A stretch of DNA of 33,304 nt, taken from assembly GCA_017519185.1 (NCBI GenBank), contig JAFWSX010000037.1, positions 1 through 33,304 of the forward strand, written 5' to 3'. The notes beneath the pieces are model-generated. The model was not told where the DNA came from and ran no database searches. It saw only the letters and a list, made by a program, of their open reading frames with translations. Positions 18,068 through 26,038 of the stretch are shown one piece after another. Source of the stretch: Bacteroidales bacterium. Lineage in GTDB: Bacteria > Bacteroidota > Bacteroidia > Bacteroidales > UBA932. The position numbers were made by a program, and so were the translations under genes. Every line of letters begins with the position of its first letter. Position 1 is the first letter of the stretch.

Positions 18068-20137
18068 ATGAAAAGCCGCATTCTTCTGACAGTCCTGACC
18101 GCGTTTCTTGCGGTAGCGTGTTCGGAGTATCCTTCGGGGCTCCGTACTGACCTTATGCTGGACACAAGTCAGCCCGACGGTGCGCTGATCCGCTCAGCCA
18201 AGCCTTCGTTCAGCTGGATTGTGCCCGGCAAAGAAAGCCTGCAGACAAGCTATCAGATCAAGTTGACAAATAACCGCAAAGTGATATGGGACAGCGGCTG
18301 GGTCGAGAGCGGCCAGTCTGTTTCGGTGCTGTATGAGGGCAAGCCTCTGCAGGGCGGCACGACATACGACTGGAAGGTGAGGGTAAAGACTTCCGGAAGC
18401 AAGCGAAGCAACTGGTCGGCCAGGAAACGTTTCACAACCGCAAAAGACCTGCAGGACTACGAGACAGCCTGGTACCCTTTGGTCCAGGAAAGGCAGAAAG
18501 CCGTCAGCCTGAAGCCGGTCATCGATTTCGGAAGGGACGCTTTCGGATGGCTTGAGCTCACTCTCAGGGCTGCAGACGACGGAGTCGCCACGGTGCAATT
18601 GGGTGAGAGAATCGACAACGGAAAGGTCTGGAAACTTCCGGAAGGCTCCAATTCGTCCGTAAGATACGCCAGAATCGACGTTCCCGTGTCGAAAGGTATC
18701 CACGTCTACCCGGTGTACTTCGCGCCTGACAGGCGAAATACAGGGCCTTCAGCAGTAAAACTTCCTGCAGAAGTGGGAGTAGTGATGCCGTTCCGCTACT
18801 GCGAAGTGAGCGGGGCAGAGGTGGTCGATGCCCGCCGCATCGCCGTCAGCTATCCCTTCAACCCTACGGCCGCGACTTTCGAATGTTCCAACGACACCCT
18901 CAACCAGATATGGGACCTCTGCCACTATTCGGTGAAAGCGACCTCATTCGCCGGCATCTATGTGGACGGCGACCGCGAAAGGATTCCATATGAATATGAC
19001 GCCCTGATAGCACAGCTATGCCACTACGCCTCCGACAGCGAATACTCGCTGGCCCGAAGGACGATGGAGTTCCTGCTCAGACAGCCCACCTGGCCCACCG
19101 AGTGGATCCTGCACGAAGTCCTCATAGCCTGGAACGACTATATGTTCACCGGTGACCCGAGAGCCCTGGCCGTCCACTGGGACATCCTCCGCGCTCACGG
19201 CCTCGAAGCCCTGGTGCAGGAAAACGGCTTTGTCAGCACGACAAAAGGACAGAGCGCAGAGTTCCTTAAATCCATCAACCGCAGCGAAGCCATCCGCGAC
19301 ATCGTGGACTGGCCGCACAGCGGAATACTCGGCCTTCAGGCGGGGCAGGGAGGAGAGGATGACGGCTATGTCTACACCGACTACAACACTGTCGTCAACG
19401 CCCTTTACTACAAAGTCCTGTGCACCCTCGGCAAAATGGCTGAAGTGCTCGGCAAGGACTCTGAGGCAACAGCATTGGAAGCCAAGGCATCAGCTCTCAG
19501 GATGGCATTCAACGAAACTTTCTTCGACGCAAAAAGGGGTGTCTATTTCGACGGCATCGGCACTGACCACGCCTCGCTCCACGGAAATATGATGCCGGTA
19601 TGGTGCGGACTGGTGGATGAGGCAAGAATGCCTGGCGTGGCTGAATTCATTCAGTCCAGAGGCCTCCGTTGCAGCATCTTCGGGGCACAGGTGCTTATGG
19701 ACGCAGTCTACGAGGCCGGGCTTGAAGACTATGGCCTCAGCCTGTTGTCCTCAGGCGACATTCGCAGCTGGTACAACACCATCAGGACTGGTTCTACCAT
19801 CACCATCGAGGCCTGGGACGACAGCTTCAAGCCCAATCAGGACTGGAACCACATAGCTGGCGCGGCCCCCGGTAACATCATTCCCTTCAGGCTGATGGGC
19901 GTCACTCCGCTGGAGGCAGGCTTCGCCAAAGTGAGGATACAGCCTCAGACCGGCAGCCTGACTTATGCCCGTATGAAACTTCCGACCATCAGGGGTGCCA
20001 TCGCGATGGACATCACATCTTCCGGCCAGGGCAGGACAATGACCGTGACGATACCGGCCAATATGACTGCCGAAATAATCCTCCCTGACGGAGAAGTACA
20101 GCAGACAGGCCCGGGAACCCACCGCTTCAACTATTGA
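18068..20137 (+). CDS. GH78-like alpha-L-rhamnosidase lipoprotein
   Basis: A 689-residue lipoprotein (lipobox AVA-C18). An N-terminal fibronectin-like segment (about 25-125, with YDWKVRV and NWSARKRF) precedes beta-sandwich parts and the (alpha/alpha)6 barrel. The GH78 acidic motif is present as DGDRERIPYEYDALI (300-314), and the distal motif as TIEAWDD (E581) with DWNHIAG (592-598). These match the catalytic acid/base regions of alpha-L-rhamnosidases. The C-terminal beta-domain has the familiar KVRIQPQTGSLTYA segment. It is short for GH78, lacking large accessory domains. It probably removes rhamnose from pectic rhamnogalacturonan or flavonoid glycosides. It is four bases after the EEP gene. 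Confidence 0.88.
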   Translation: MKSRILLTVLTAFLAVACSEYPSGLRTDLMLDTSQPDGALIRSAKPSFSWIVPGKESLQTSYQIKLTNNRKVIWDSGWVESGQSVSVLYEGKPLQGGTTYDWKVRVKTSGSKRSNWSARKRFTTAKDLQDYETAWYPLVQERQKAVSLKPVIDFGRDAFGWLELTLRAADDGVATVQLGERIDNGKVWKLPEGSNSSVRYARIDVPVSKGIHVYPVYFAPDRRNTGPSAVKLPAEVGVVMPFRYCEVSGAEVVDARRIAVSYPFNPTAATFECSNDTLNQIWDLCHYSVKATSFAGIYVDGDRERIPYEYDALIAQLCHYASDSEYSLARRTMEFLLRQPTWPTEWILHEVLIAWNDYMFTGDPRALAVHWDILRAHGLEALVQENGFVSTTKGQSAEFLKSINRSEAIRDIVDWPHSGILGLQAGQGGEDDGYVYTDYNTVVNALYYKVLCTLGKMAEVLGKDSEATALEAKASALRMAFNETFFDAKRGVYFDGIGTDHASLHGNMMPVWCGLVDEARMPGVAEFIQSRGLRCSIFGAQVLMDAVYEAGLEDYGLSLLSSGDIRSWYNTIRTGSTITIEAWDDSFKPNQDWNHIAGAAPGNIIPFRLMGVTPLEAGFAKVRIQPQTGSLTYARMKLPTIRGAIAMDITSSGQGRTMTVTIPANMTAEIILPDGEVQQTGPGTHRFNY

Positions 20138-20141
20138 GCGT

Positions 20142-20183
20142 AAAACAAAAAACCGGCTCCAAACGGAGTCGGTTTTTTGTTTT
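20142..20183. terminator. Two-way intrinsic terminator between GH78 and the unknown lipoprotein gene
   Basis: CCGGCTCC (20153-20160) pairs with GGAGTCGG (20165-20172) around AAAC, with one G-T wobble. The stem extends through AAAACAAAAAA (20142-20152) and TTTTTTGTTTT (20173-20183). It serves convergent stops at 20137 and 20201. Confidence 0.92.
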
Positions 20184-20200
20184 GGATGGAAGGAGAGGTG

Positions 20201-21139
20201 TTAATTTGCCTCGAGGCAGTTCAACTTGAGAGTACCGTTATATCCTTCGATTGAAGCGTTAATGCTCAGGTTCATCTTTCCGTCCTTGGTAAATTCAACT
20301 TTGCCGCTTCCGGCAGGATTGAAGAGAGAGTTGCCGCCTTCCTCCAGGCTGTAGGTGAAAGAACCGTCATTCTTCATATTCACTGTGCCGGCAAAGGCAT
20401 CAGCAGCCGTGAAAGAAATGCAGAGGGTACCGTTGGAAGTGAACATCACTTCGTCAACAGTCAAGCCGGCGAACTGGGGGAGTTTGTTCTTGAGGGCAGC
20501 AACGCCGTGGTCAGCGGCAAACTGTGCGATCTTGGAGAAGTCGCAGCCACCGTTGAAAGTTTCCTTGACGGCAGATTCATCGGTCTTGACCTCAAGGATG
20601 GTCGTATTGACTTTCCAGGAGCGGGCTGCATTCTTGATGAACCTGTGGCCAAGCGGTGCAGGATTCTTGATGGTGGCATTCTTGGTCTCGAAAGTCTCTC
20701 CGTCGGCGGTTTTGACCAGCAGAGCTCTGTTGACTTTGACAATCACAGTCTTATTGTCAGGTTCCGGAATCGAGATGGTACCGAGACCTGCGACATCGAA
20801 TGTCTTGGAGTCTTTCACTGCAAATTTGCAGACTTGGTACTTCTTGGCTGCAGTGGCCTTGGTGCCTGACACGACTAAGTCAAGGCTGGGATCTGTAGTG
20901 GTGATGATGGCACGGTTGGCATCGGTAAGCTCAACGGCATAGATGGTCTTGGGTTTTTCCCCTGCAGGGCCATCGATGGTCAGCCTTTCGTGGGCTGCAA
21001 ATTCAATAAGTTTGGCAACTTCGCGGGTGGCTGGTTCTGCTAACTCGATGTTATTGCCAGAGTCCGGTTTGTCTTCCGGATTGCAGGCCACAGGCAACAT
21101 CAGTGCCGCTGCGGCAATCAGATAAAGGATTCTTTTCAT
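20201..21139 (-). CDS. Lipoprotein of unknown function (possible lipocalin-like C-terminal domain)
   Basis: A 312-residue lipoprotein with lipobox PVA-C19. I do not recognise a named family with confidence. The N-terminal half is Lys/Thr/Asp-rich beta-type sequence (about 25-160). The C-terminal half holds an alternating-strand pattern with GTVNMKNDGSFTY, GSGKVEFTKDGKMNLSI and GYNGTLKLNC. This resembles the small beta-barrel (lipocalin-like, DUF49xx) proteins common in Bacteroidales, and an amphipathic helix FSKIAQFAADHGVAALKNKL precedes it. It lies 12 bases downstream of the predicted barrel protein at 21152-21937 and is surely co-transcribed with it. A role as an outer-membrane-associated partner of that barrel is inference. 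Confidence 0.8.
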   Translation of the reverse strand: MKRILYLIAAAALMLPVACNPEDKPDSGNNIELAEPATREVAKLIEFAAHERLTIDGPAGEKPKTIYAVELTDANRAIITTTDPSLDLVVSGTKATAAKKYQVCKFAVKDSKTFDVAGLGTISIPEPDNKTVIVKVNRALLVKTADGETFETKNATIKNPAPLGHRFIKNAARSWKVNTTILEVKTDESAVKETFNGGCDFSKIAQFAADHGVAALKNKLPQFAGLTVDEVMFTSNGTLCISFTAADAFAGTVNMKNDGSFTYSLEEGGNSLFNPAGSGKVEFTKDGKMNLSINASIEGYNGTLKLNCLEAN

Positions 21140-21151
21140 ATCGTTGATAAT

Positions 21152-21937
21152 TTAGAACAGACGGAAATAGACATTGAGGCGGGCGATGGGGAAGACGGGA
21201 AACTTGGCAAGTTTGTCAAAAGCTCCGCGGTCGTGCTTCCTTACGGCCTCGCTTGTGAGGGGAACAAGCCTGGGGCTGTCGGAAAAGCCGCCATAGTACT
21301 CTACCATATCGTATGCAGTCATCTGCCAGTTGCCACTGTATGCCACGCCGAGGTCGAAGACAGCAGTGATGCGGCGCTCAGGATTGACAGCCTGGCCGAA
21401 ACCGATGCCGAGATAGGGCCATATCTTGTTGGTCTTCAAATCGATGGGAAGATAGCCATCCTTGTCGGATGAGATGACGCATTCAGGAAGCAAACCGATG
21501 CCGCGGCTTCCGTACTCGTCAGGATAGAGCACGTTCCTGATGTCACCTTTGGTGCTAAGAAGATTGCCTTTGCCGAACATCGCGCCGACAGTGAAATGGA
21601 ACGAAGCGTCCTTTGAAGGATTGATGTCGAGCAACAGACGTCCCTGACCGCCTTCAAGCAACTTGGCGGAGAAGGGAATGTTGTTCATCTCTCGTGTATC
21701 ACCGTTCACTGTGACATTGCCGAAAGTGAATGGACGGGTCACGGTGAAAGGCATCAGGGAATAGCCTCCGCGCACCTGGATATGGTTTCCGATGGGAGCT
21801 GCCAGCTCGATGCCGTAACCGTCGTCACCCACAGTGACACCCAGGGCGATATGGTTGAAAACGCCGTTCTCCTGTGCATAAGACACATTGCCGGACAGAA
21901 GCGTCACGGCAGCCAGAAGGATGAATAGTCTTTTCAT
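21152..21937 (-). CDS. Predicted outer-membrane beta-barrel protein of unknown function
   Basis: A 261-residue exported protein with a Sec signal peptide ending SYA-QEN. The mature part is built of alternating polar/hydrophobic strands with many aromatic and Gly residues (for example HIQVRGGYSLMPFTV and WPYLGIGFGQAV). The C-terminus is LNVYFRLF, ending in the Phe typical of BamA-recognised barrels. Family resemblance is to general Bacteroidales outer-membrane proteins; no enzymatic motif is seen. It is first in a two-gene operon with the lipoprotein at 20201-21139. Its promoter (TTG-N20-TATTTTTG) is one of the best in the window. Confidence 0.78.
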   Translation of the reverse strand: MKRLFILLAAVTLLSGNVSYAQENGVFNHIALGVTVGDDGYGIELAAPIGNHIQVRGGYSLMPFTVTRPFTFGNVTVNGDTREMNNIPFSAKLLEGGQGRLLLDINPSKDASFHFTVGAMFGKGNLLSTKGDIRNVLYPDEYGSRGIGLLPECVISSDKDGYLPIDLKTNKIWPYLGIGFGQAVNPERRITAVFDLGVAYSGNWQMTAYDMVEYYGGFSDSPRLVPLTSEAVRKHDRGAFDKLAKFPVFPIARLNVYFRLF

Positions 21938-21960
21938 AATCGCAGATTTACAGTATTACA

Positions 21961-21991
21961 CAAAAATAGGTGATATTTGCCGAAAAAACAA
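21961..21991 (-). promoter_or_regulatory. Promoter of the barrel protein-lipoprotein operon
   Basis: On the minus strand TTG (complement of 21989-21991) is followed after 20 bases by TATTTTTG (complement of 21961-21968). This is a full match to the Bacteroidota -33/-7 pattern. The predicted start near 21954 gives a 17-base leader to ATG 21937. Confidence 0.7.
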
Positions 21992-22002
21992 TCATATATT
22001 TG
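21972..22002 (+). promoter_or_regulatory. Candidate promoter(s) of the substrate-binding lipoprotein gene
   Basis: TATATTTG (21995-22002) is an exact -7 box and would start transcription within about a base of ATG 22010, giving a leaderless or near-leaderless message. GATATTTG (21972-21979) is a 7-of-8 match that would give a leader of about 24 bases; its TTTG could instead serve as the -33 element of the first box, 15 bases away. Confidence 0.5.
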
Positions 22003-22009
22003 CAGTCCA

Positions 22010-23182
22010 ATGAAGCGCCTAAGCATATATATTGTCATACTGTCCGTGCTGCTTCCGGCATTGTTGCTTGCCGGCTGCAGGAACGGCGGCAAAGCAGTGC
22101 AGGAGAACGGTGTGCTGAAAGTGGACAGTGTCTATTATGCACACGGCTTCTCAATCAAATACTACAAGGACTGCAAGGTGGTGAGCATACGCGACCCCTG
22201 GGATACCCTCAGGGTTCGCAAAAACTATGTCCTGGTCGATAAGGAACAGCATTCCGGCAAGATTCCGGACGACGTGCCGGCAGAAGTCAGGAACAATGCC
22301 ATAGTCATCCCGGTGCCGGTGGAGAGGGCTGTCATCTACACTTCGGTCCACTCTGCGATGACTGAGCAGCTGGGCTGCATCGACCGCATCTGCGGAGTAT
22401 GCGAACCCGAGTACATCATTTCTCCTGAAATCCTCGCAAGGGTGGCTGACGGCCGCATCGCCGACCTCGGAATGTCCACCTCTCCGAACATAGAGAAGAT
22501 CATCGACCTTGACGCCGAGATGATCATCGCATCACCCTTCGAAAACAGCGGCTATGGCAATGCCGAGAAGATTGGGGTGCCGATAGTCGAGGCCGCAGAC
22601 TATATGGAAGGTCATCCGCTCGGCAGGACAGAGTGGGTGCGATTTTACGGCCTGCTGTTCGGCTGCCGCGACCGGGCCGACTCGCTGTTCTTCGAGACCT
22701 GCAGCAAGTATGACAGCCTCAAGGCACTTGTCTCCGACATTCCGGAAGAGGAGAAGCCCACAGTCATAATGGAGCGCAAGTACGGAGCGCTGTGGGGAGT
22801 GCCGGGAGCCAGCAGCTATGTGGCCATCTTCCACGCCGACGCCGGGGCAAGCTACATCTTCAAGGACCTGGCAGGAACAAGCAGCGTGCAGCTGTCTTTC
22901 GAAGAGGTTTTCGAAAGGGCTGCAGACGCTGACTTCTGGCTGTTGAAATACGGAACGAAGAAACCCTACACATATTCCGACCTGCGGAGCGAGTACAAGC
23001 CATATTCCAACTTCGCCGCGTTCAGGAACCATCGGATCTATACCTGCAACACTTTGGTTACGACATATTACGATGACATCACAATCCATCCTGACCAGAT
23101 TCTTGCAGACCTGATGTACATCTACCATCCCGACGTTCTGCCGGGACATCAGCCCAGATATTACTTCCCGATGGAAGAATGA
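22010..23182 (+). CDS. Iron-chelate/cobalamin-type ABC transporter substrate-binding lipoprotein (BtuF/FecB-like)
   Basis: A 390-residue periplasmic binding lipoprotein, starting at ATG 22010, which begins the signal peptide with lipobox LAG-C23. The frame runs back to 21977, but that start overlaps the promoter boxes. The two-lobed TroA/BtuF fold is indicated by TSVHSAMTEQLGCIDRICGV and PNIEKIIDLDAEMIIAS in lobe 1, a long bridging helix region (FFETCSKYDSLKALVSD), and lobe 2 with VIMERKYGALWGVPG and HPDQILADLMYIYHP near the end. Such proteins deliver corrinoids, haem or siderophores to a FecCD/BtuC permease. A matching permease lies about 4.7 kb away on the other strand (27840-28853); no ATPase of this system is in the window. 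It is 28 bases ahead of the M16 gene. Confidence 0.88.
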   Translation: MKRLSIYIVILSVLLPALLLAGCRNGGKAVQENGVLKVDSVYYAHGFSIKYYKDCKVVSIRDPWDTLRVRKNYVLVDKEQHSGKIPDDVPAEVRNNAIVIPVPVERAVIYTSVHSAMTEQLGCIDRICGVCEPEYIISPEILARVADGRIADLGMSTSPNIEKIIDLDAEMIIASPFENSGYGNAEKIGVPIVEAADYMEGHPLGRTEWVRFYGLLFGCRDRADSLFFETCSKYDSLKALVSDIPEEEKPTVIMERKYGALWGVPGASSYVAIFHADAGASYIFKDLAGTSSVQLSFEEVFERAADADFWLLKYGTKKPYTYSDLRSEYKPYSNFAAFRNHRIYTCNTLVTTYYDDITIHPDQILADLMYIYHPDVLPGHQPRYYFPMEE

Positions 23183-23210
23183 CGAAGGATATTTTTAAAA
23201 CTATTATAGA

Positions 23211-26021
23211 ATGATCAGAAGAATCTTTTTTGCCACAGTGCTATGCCTGGGCATAGCTGTGAACGCATCAGCCCAGCAGATGCCCCAGATTCCGACCGAC
23301 CCTCAGGTACGTATCGGCAAACTGGACAACGGGCTGACCTATTACATCCGCCACAACGAAGAGCCCAAGGACCAGGCTCATTTCTACATCGCCCAGAAGG
23401 TCGGTTCCATCCTCGAGGAGGAGAACCAGCGCGGTCTTGCGCACTTCCTGGAGCATATGTGCTTCAACGGAACGGAGCATTTCCCCGGCAACGGAGTCAT
23501 CAAGTATCTGGAATCGATAGGAGTCAAGTTCGGAGCTGACCTGAACGCCTACACTTCAATCGACGAGACTGTCTATAACATCGATAACGTGCCCGTGACG
23601 GTGCCCGGAGCCATCGATTCGTGCCTGTGGATACTCCACGACTGGGCTGACGGCCTGCTTCTCGAAGGCGACGACATCGACAAGGAGAGAGGCGTGATCC
23701 ACGAGGAGTGGCGCAGCCGTCAGGATGCGCAGATGCGTATGTACGAGCAGATCCTTCCCAAGGTTTACCCCAACAACAAGTATGGACACCGCATGCCCAT
23801 CGGCCTGATGGAGATCGTGGACAATTTCCCGTACAAGGCCCTGCGCGACTACTATGAGAAATGGTACCGTCCCGACCAGCAGGGTATCGTCGTTGTCGGC
23901 GACATCGACGTGGACCAGATCGAAGCCAAGATCAAGGACATCTTCGGCACCATCGCCACTCCGGTGAACCCGGCTGAACGCTACTACGTTCCGGTTGAGA
24001 ACAATGCCGAGCCTATCATCGCGATAGCCAAGGACAAGGAGCAGCCTTATTCAATGGCTTACATCTTCAAGAAGCACGAGCCCATCCCCGCCGAAATGAA
24101 GAGCAGCCTTACCTATCTGGTGATGAACTATGCTTTCAGCCTGGCCGACATTATGGTAAGCCAGAGGCTTGACGAGCTGATGATGCAGCCGGAACCGCCT
24201 TTTATGCAGGCAGCCATCCAGGACGACGACTATTTCCTTTCAAAGACTGAAGGAGCTTACACCGGCATCGTGGTGACCGCAGACAAAGATCTTGACAAAG
24301 GCATTTCTACCATATACCGCGAGATGCTCCGCGTGGCCCGCAACGGTTTCACCGCTTCCGAGTACGAACGTGCAAAGCAGGAATATCTCACCCAGCTGGA
24401 GAATGCCTACAACGAGCGTCAGAAAACCAAGAGCATCAACTACTGCAGCGAGTATGTACGCCATTTCATCGACAACGAGCCTATCCCCGGCATAGAGAAT
24501 GAGTTCGCGCTCATCAACCAGCTTGCTCCGAGCGTTCCGGTCGAGGCCGTCAACCAGCTCGTCGCCCAGCTGATGGGAGAGGAGGGCAACCTCGTCGTAG
24601 TATGCATGCTTCCTGACAAGGAAGGTCTTCACACACCCACCGAACAGGAGATAGCAAAGCTCCTTGCTGATGTAGAGGCCGAAGACATCGCTCCTTACGA
24701 AGACAAAGTCTCTGACGAACCGCTGATTGCCAATCCTCCTGTTGGCGGCAGCATCGTCAAGAGCGAACCTTCCAAATTCGGTTACACCAAATATACTCTG
24801 TCCAACGGTGTCGGTTTCTATGTGAAGCCCACTGATTTCAAGGCAGACCAGATCCAGATGCGTGCCTTCAGCCACGGCGGAATGTCGCTCTATCCTGAGT
24901 CTGACATCATCAACCTGACGGCAGCAGACGGAGTCTTCGGCATCGGAGGACTTGGCAATTTCAGTGCTACAGACCTCACCAAAGTTCTCGCAGGCAAGCA
25001 GGTCAGCGTCAATGCAAGTATTTCCAATCTCGGTGAATCCCTCTCGGGAAGTTCTACCCCGAAAGACTTCGAGACTATGATGCAGCTCGTTTACCTGTGC
25101 TTCACTGACCGCCGCGAAGACAATGATGCATTCCTTTCATACAAGAGCCGCCTGTACTCATCCCTGGTCAACCAGGAGATGCAGCCTATGTCCGCACTTC
25201 AGGACAGTCTGACCAAAGTGCTCTACAACGGCCACCCTCGTGCTCACAGGCTCAAAGCCGCTGATGTCGACAAGATCGACTATGCACGCATAATGCAGAT
25301 AGCCCGCGAACGTTTCGCGAACGCAGCTGACTTCAATTTCGTATTCACAGGAAACTTCGACGAGCAGACGATGCTTCCGCTCGTTGCGCAGTATCTCGGC
25401 GCCCTGCCGACTACCAGCCAGCGTGAGAAATTCGTTGACAACAAGATGGACATTGTCAAGGGACGCAAAGAAAACGTCTTCAGCAAGAAGATGGAAACCC
25501 CGATGGCTACAGTCGTAATGCTTGCATCCGGCAAGGCTAAATACAATCTCAAGAACGAACTGGCAGTCGATATCGCCGGCCAGGCCCTCGACATTATCTT
25601 CACTGAGGAGATAAGGGAAAAGGAGGGAGGCACCTACGGCGTGCAGGTAGTCACCGAATTTTCAAACAAGCCGAAACCGACTGAGATACTCGAGATCGTC
25701 TATCAGACCGATCCTGACAAACATAATGCTCTGAATGCCCGCATCCTTGAAATCGTTAACGAGTTCTGCAAGACCGGTCCGAGCGAGGTGGTTCTCTCAA
25801 AGGTGAAGGAATATCTGCTCAAGACTTACGACGAAAACCAGAGAAGCAACTCATACTTCGGCGCAGCCCTTGTCGAATATCTCGACTCAGGCGTCGACGC
25901 TGACACCCAGTACAGGCAGACTGTCGAGAGCATCACTTCGGCAGACGTTGCCAAGGCAATGAAGAAGCTCCTCAAACAGGGTAATTTCAAGACTGTAGTA
26001 ATGGAAGGCTACACTGAGTAG
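23211..26021 (+). CDS. M16-family zinc metalloprotease, exported
   Basis: A 936-residue periplasmic or outer-membrane-associated peptidase of the pitrilysin/PqqL type. Residues 1-21 are a Sec signal peptide (VNASA-QQ). The N-terminal M16 domain carries the inverted zinc motif H78-F-L-E81-H82, with the third-ligand region ERGVIHEEW at 159-167. The second half repeats the fold (about 510-930) without an HxxEH, as usual for the non-catalytic clamshell partner. It still has the R/Y-type closing segment REKEGGTYGVQV near residue 805. The length is normal for a two-halved M16 protein. It probably shares the message of the binding lipoprotein upstream, although M16 peptidases are not a known part of such importers. 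Its stop is 17 bases from the stop of the convergent uup gene. Confidence 0.93.
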   Translation: MIRRIFFATVLCLGIAVNASAQQMPQIPTDPQVRIGKLDNGLTYYIRHNEEPKDQAHFYIAQKVGSILEEENQRGLAHFLEHMCFNGTEHFPGNGVIKYLESIGVKFGADLNAYTSIDETVYNIDNVPVTVPGAIDSCLWILHDWADGLLLEGDDIDKERGVIHEEWRSRQDAQMRMYEQILPKVYPNNKYGHRMPIGLMEIVDNFPYKALRDYYEKWYRPDQQGIVVVGDIDVDQIEAKIKDIFGTIATPVNPAERYYVPVENNAEPIIAIAKDKEQPYSMAYIFKKHEPIPAEMKSSLTYLVMNYAFSLADIMVSQRLDELMMQPEPPFMQAAIQDDDYFLSKTEGAYTGIVVTADKDLDKGISTIYREMLRVARNGFTASEYERAKQEYLTQLENAYNERQKTKSINYCSEYVRHFIDNEPIPGIENEFALINQLAPSVPVEAVNQLVAQLMGEEGNLVVVCMLPDKEGLHTPTEQEIAKLLADVEAEDIAPYEDKVSDEPLIANPPVGGSIVKSEPSKFGYTKYTLSNGVGFYVKPTDFKADQIQMRAFSHGGMSLYPESDIINLTAADGVFGIGGLGNFSATDLTKVLAGKQVSVNASISNLGESLSGSSTPKDFETMMQLVYLCFTDRREDNDAFLSYKSRLYSSLVNQEMQPMSALQDSLTKVLYNGHPRAHRLKAADVDKIDYARIMQIARERFANAADFNFVFTGNFDEQTMLPLVAQYLGALPTTSQREKFVDNKMDIVKGRKENVFSKKMETPMATVVMLASGKAKYNLKNELAVDIAGQALDIIFTEEIREKEGGTYGVQVVTEFSNKPKPTEILEIVYQTDPDKHNALNARILEIVNEFCKTGPSEVVLSKVKEYLLKTYDENQRSNSYFGAALVEYLDSGVDADTQYRQTVESITSADVAKAMKKLLKQGNFKTVVMEGYTE

Positions 26022-26038
26022 AATGGAAAAATGTCAAC

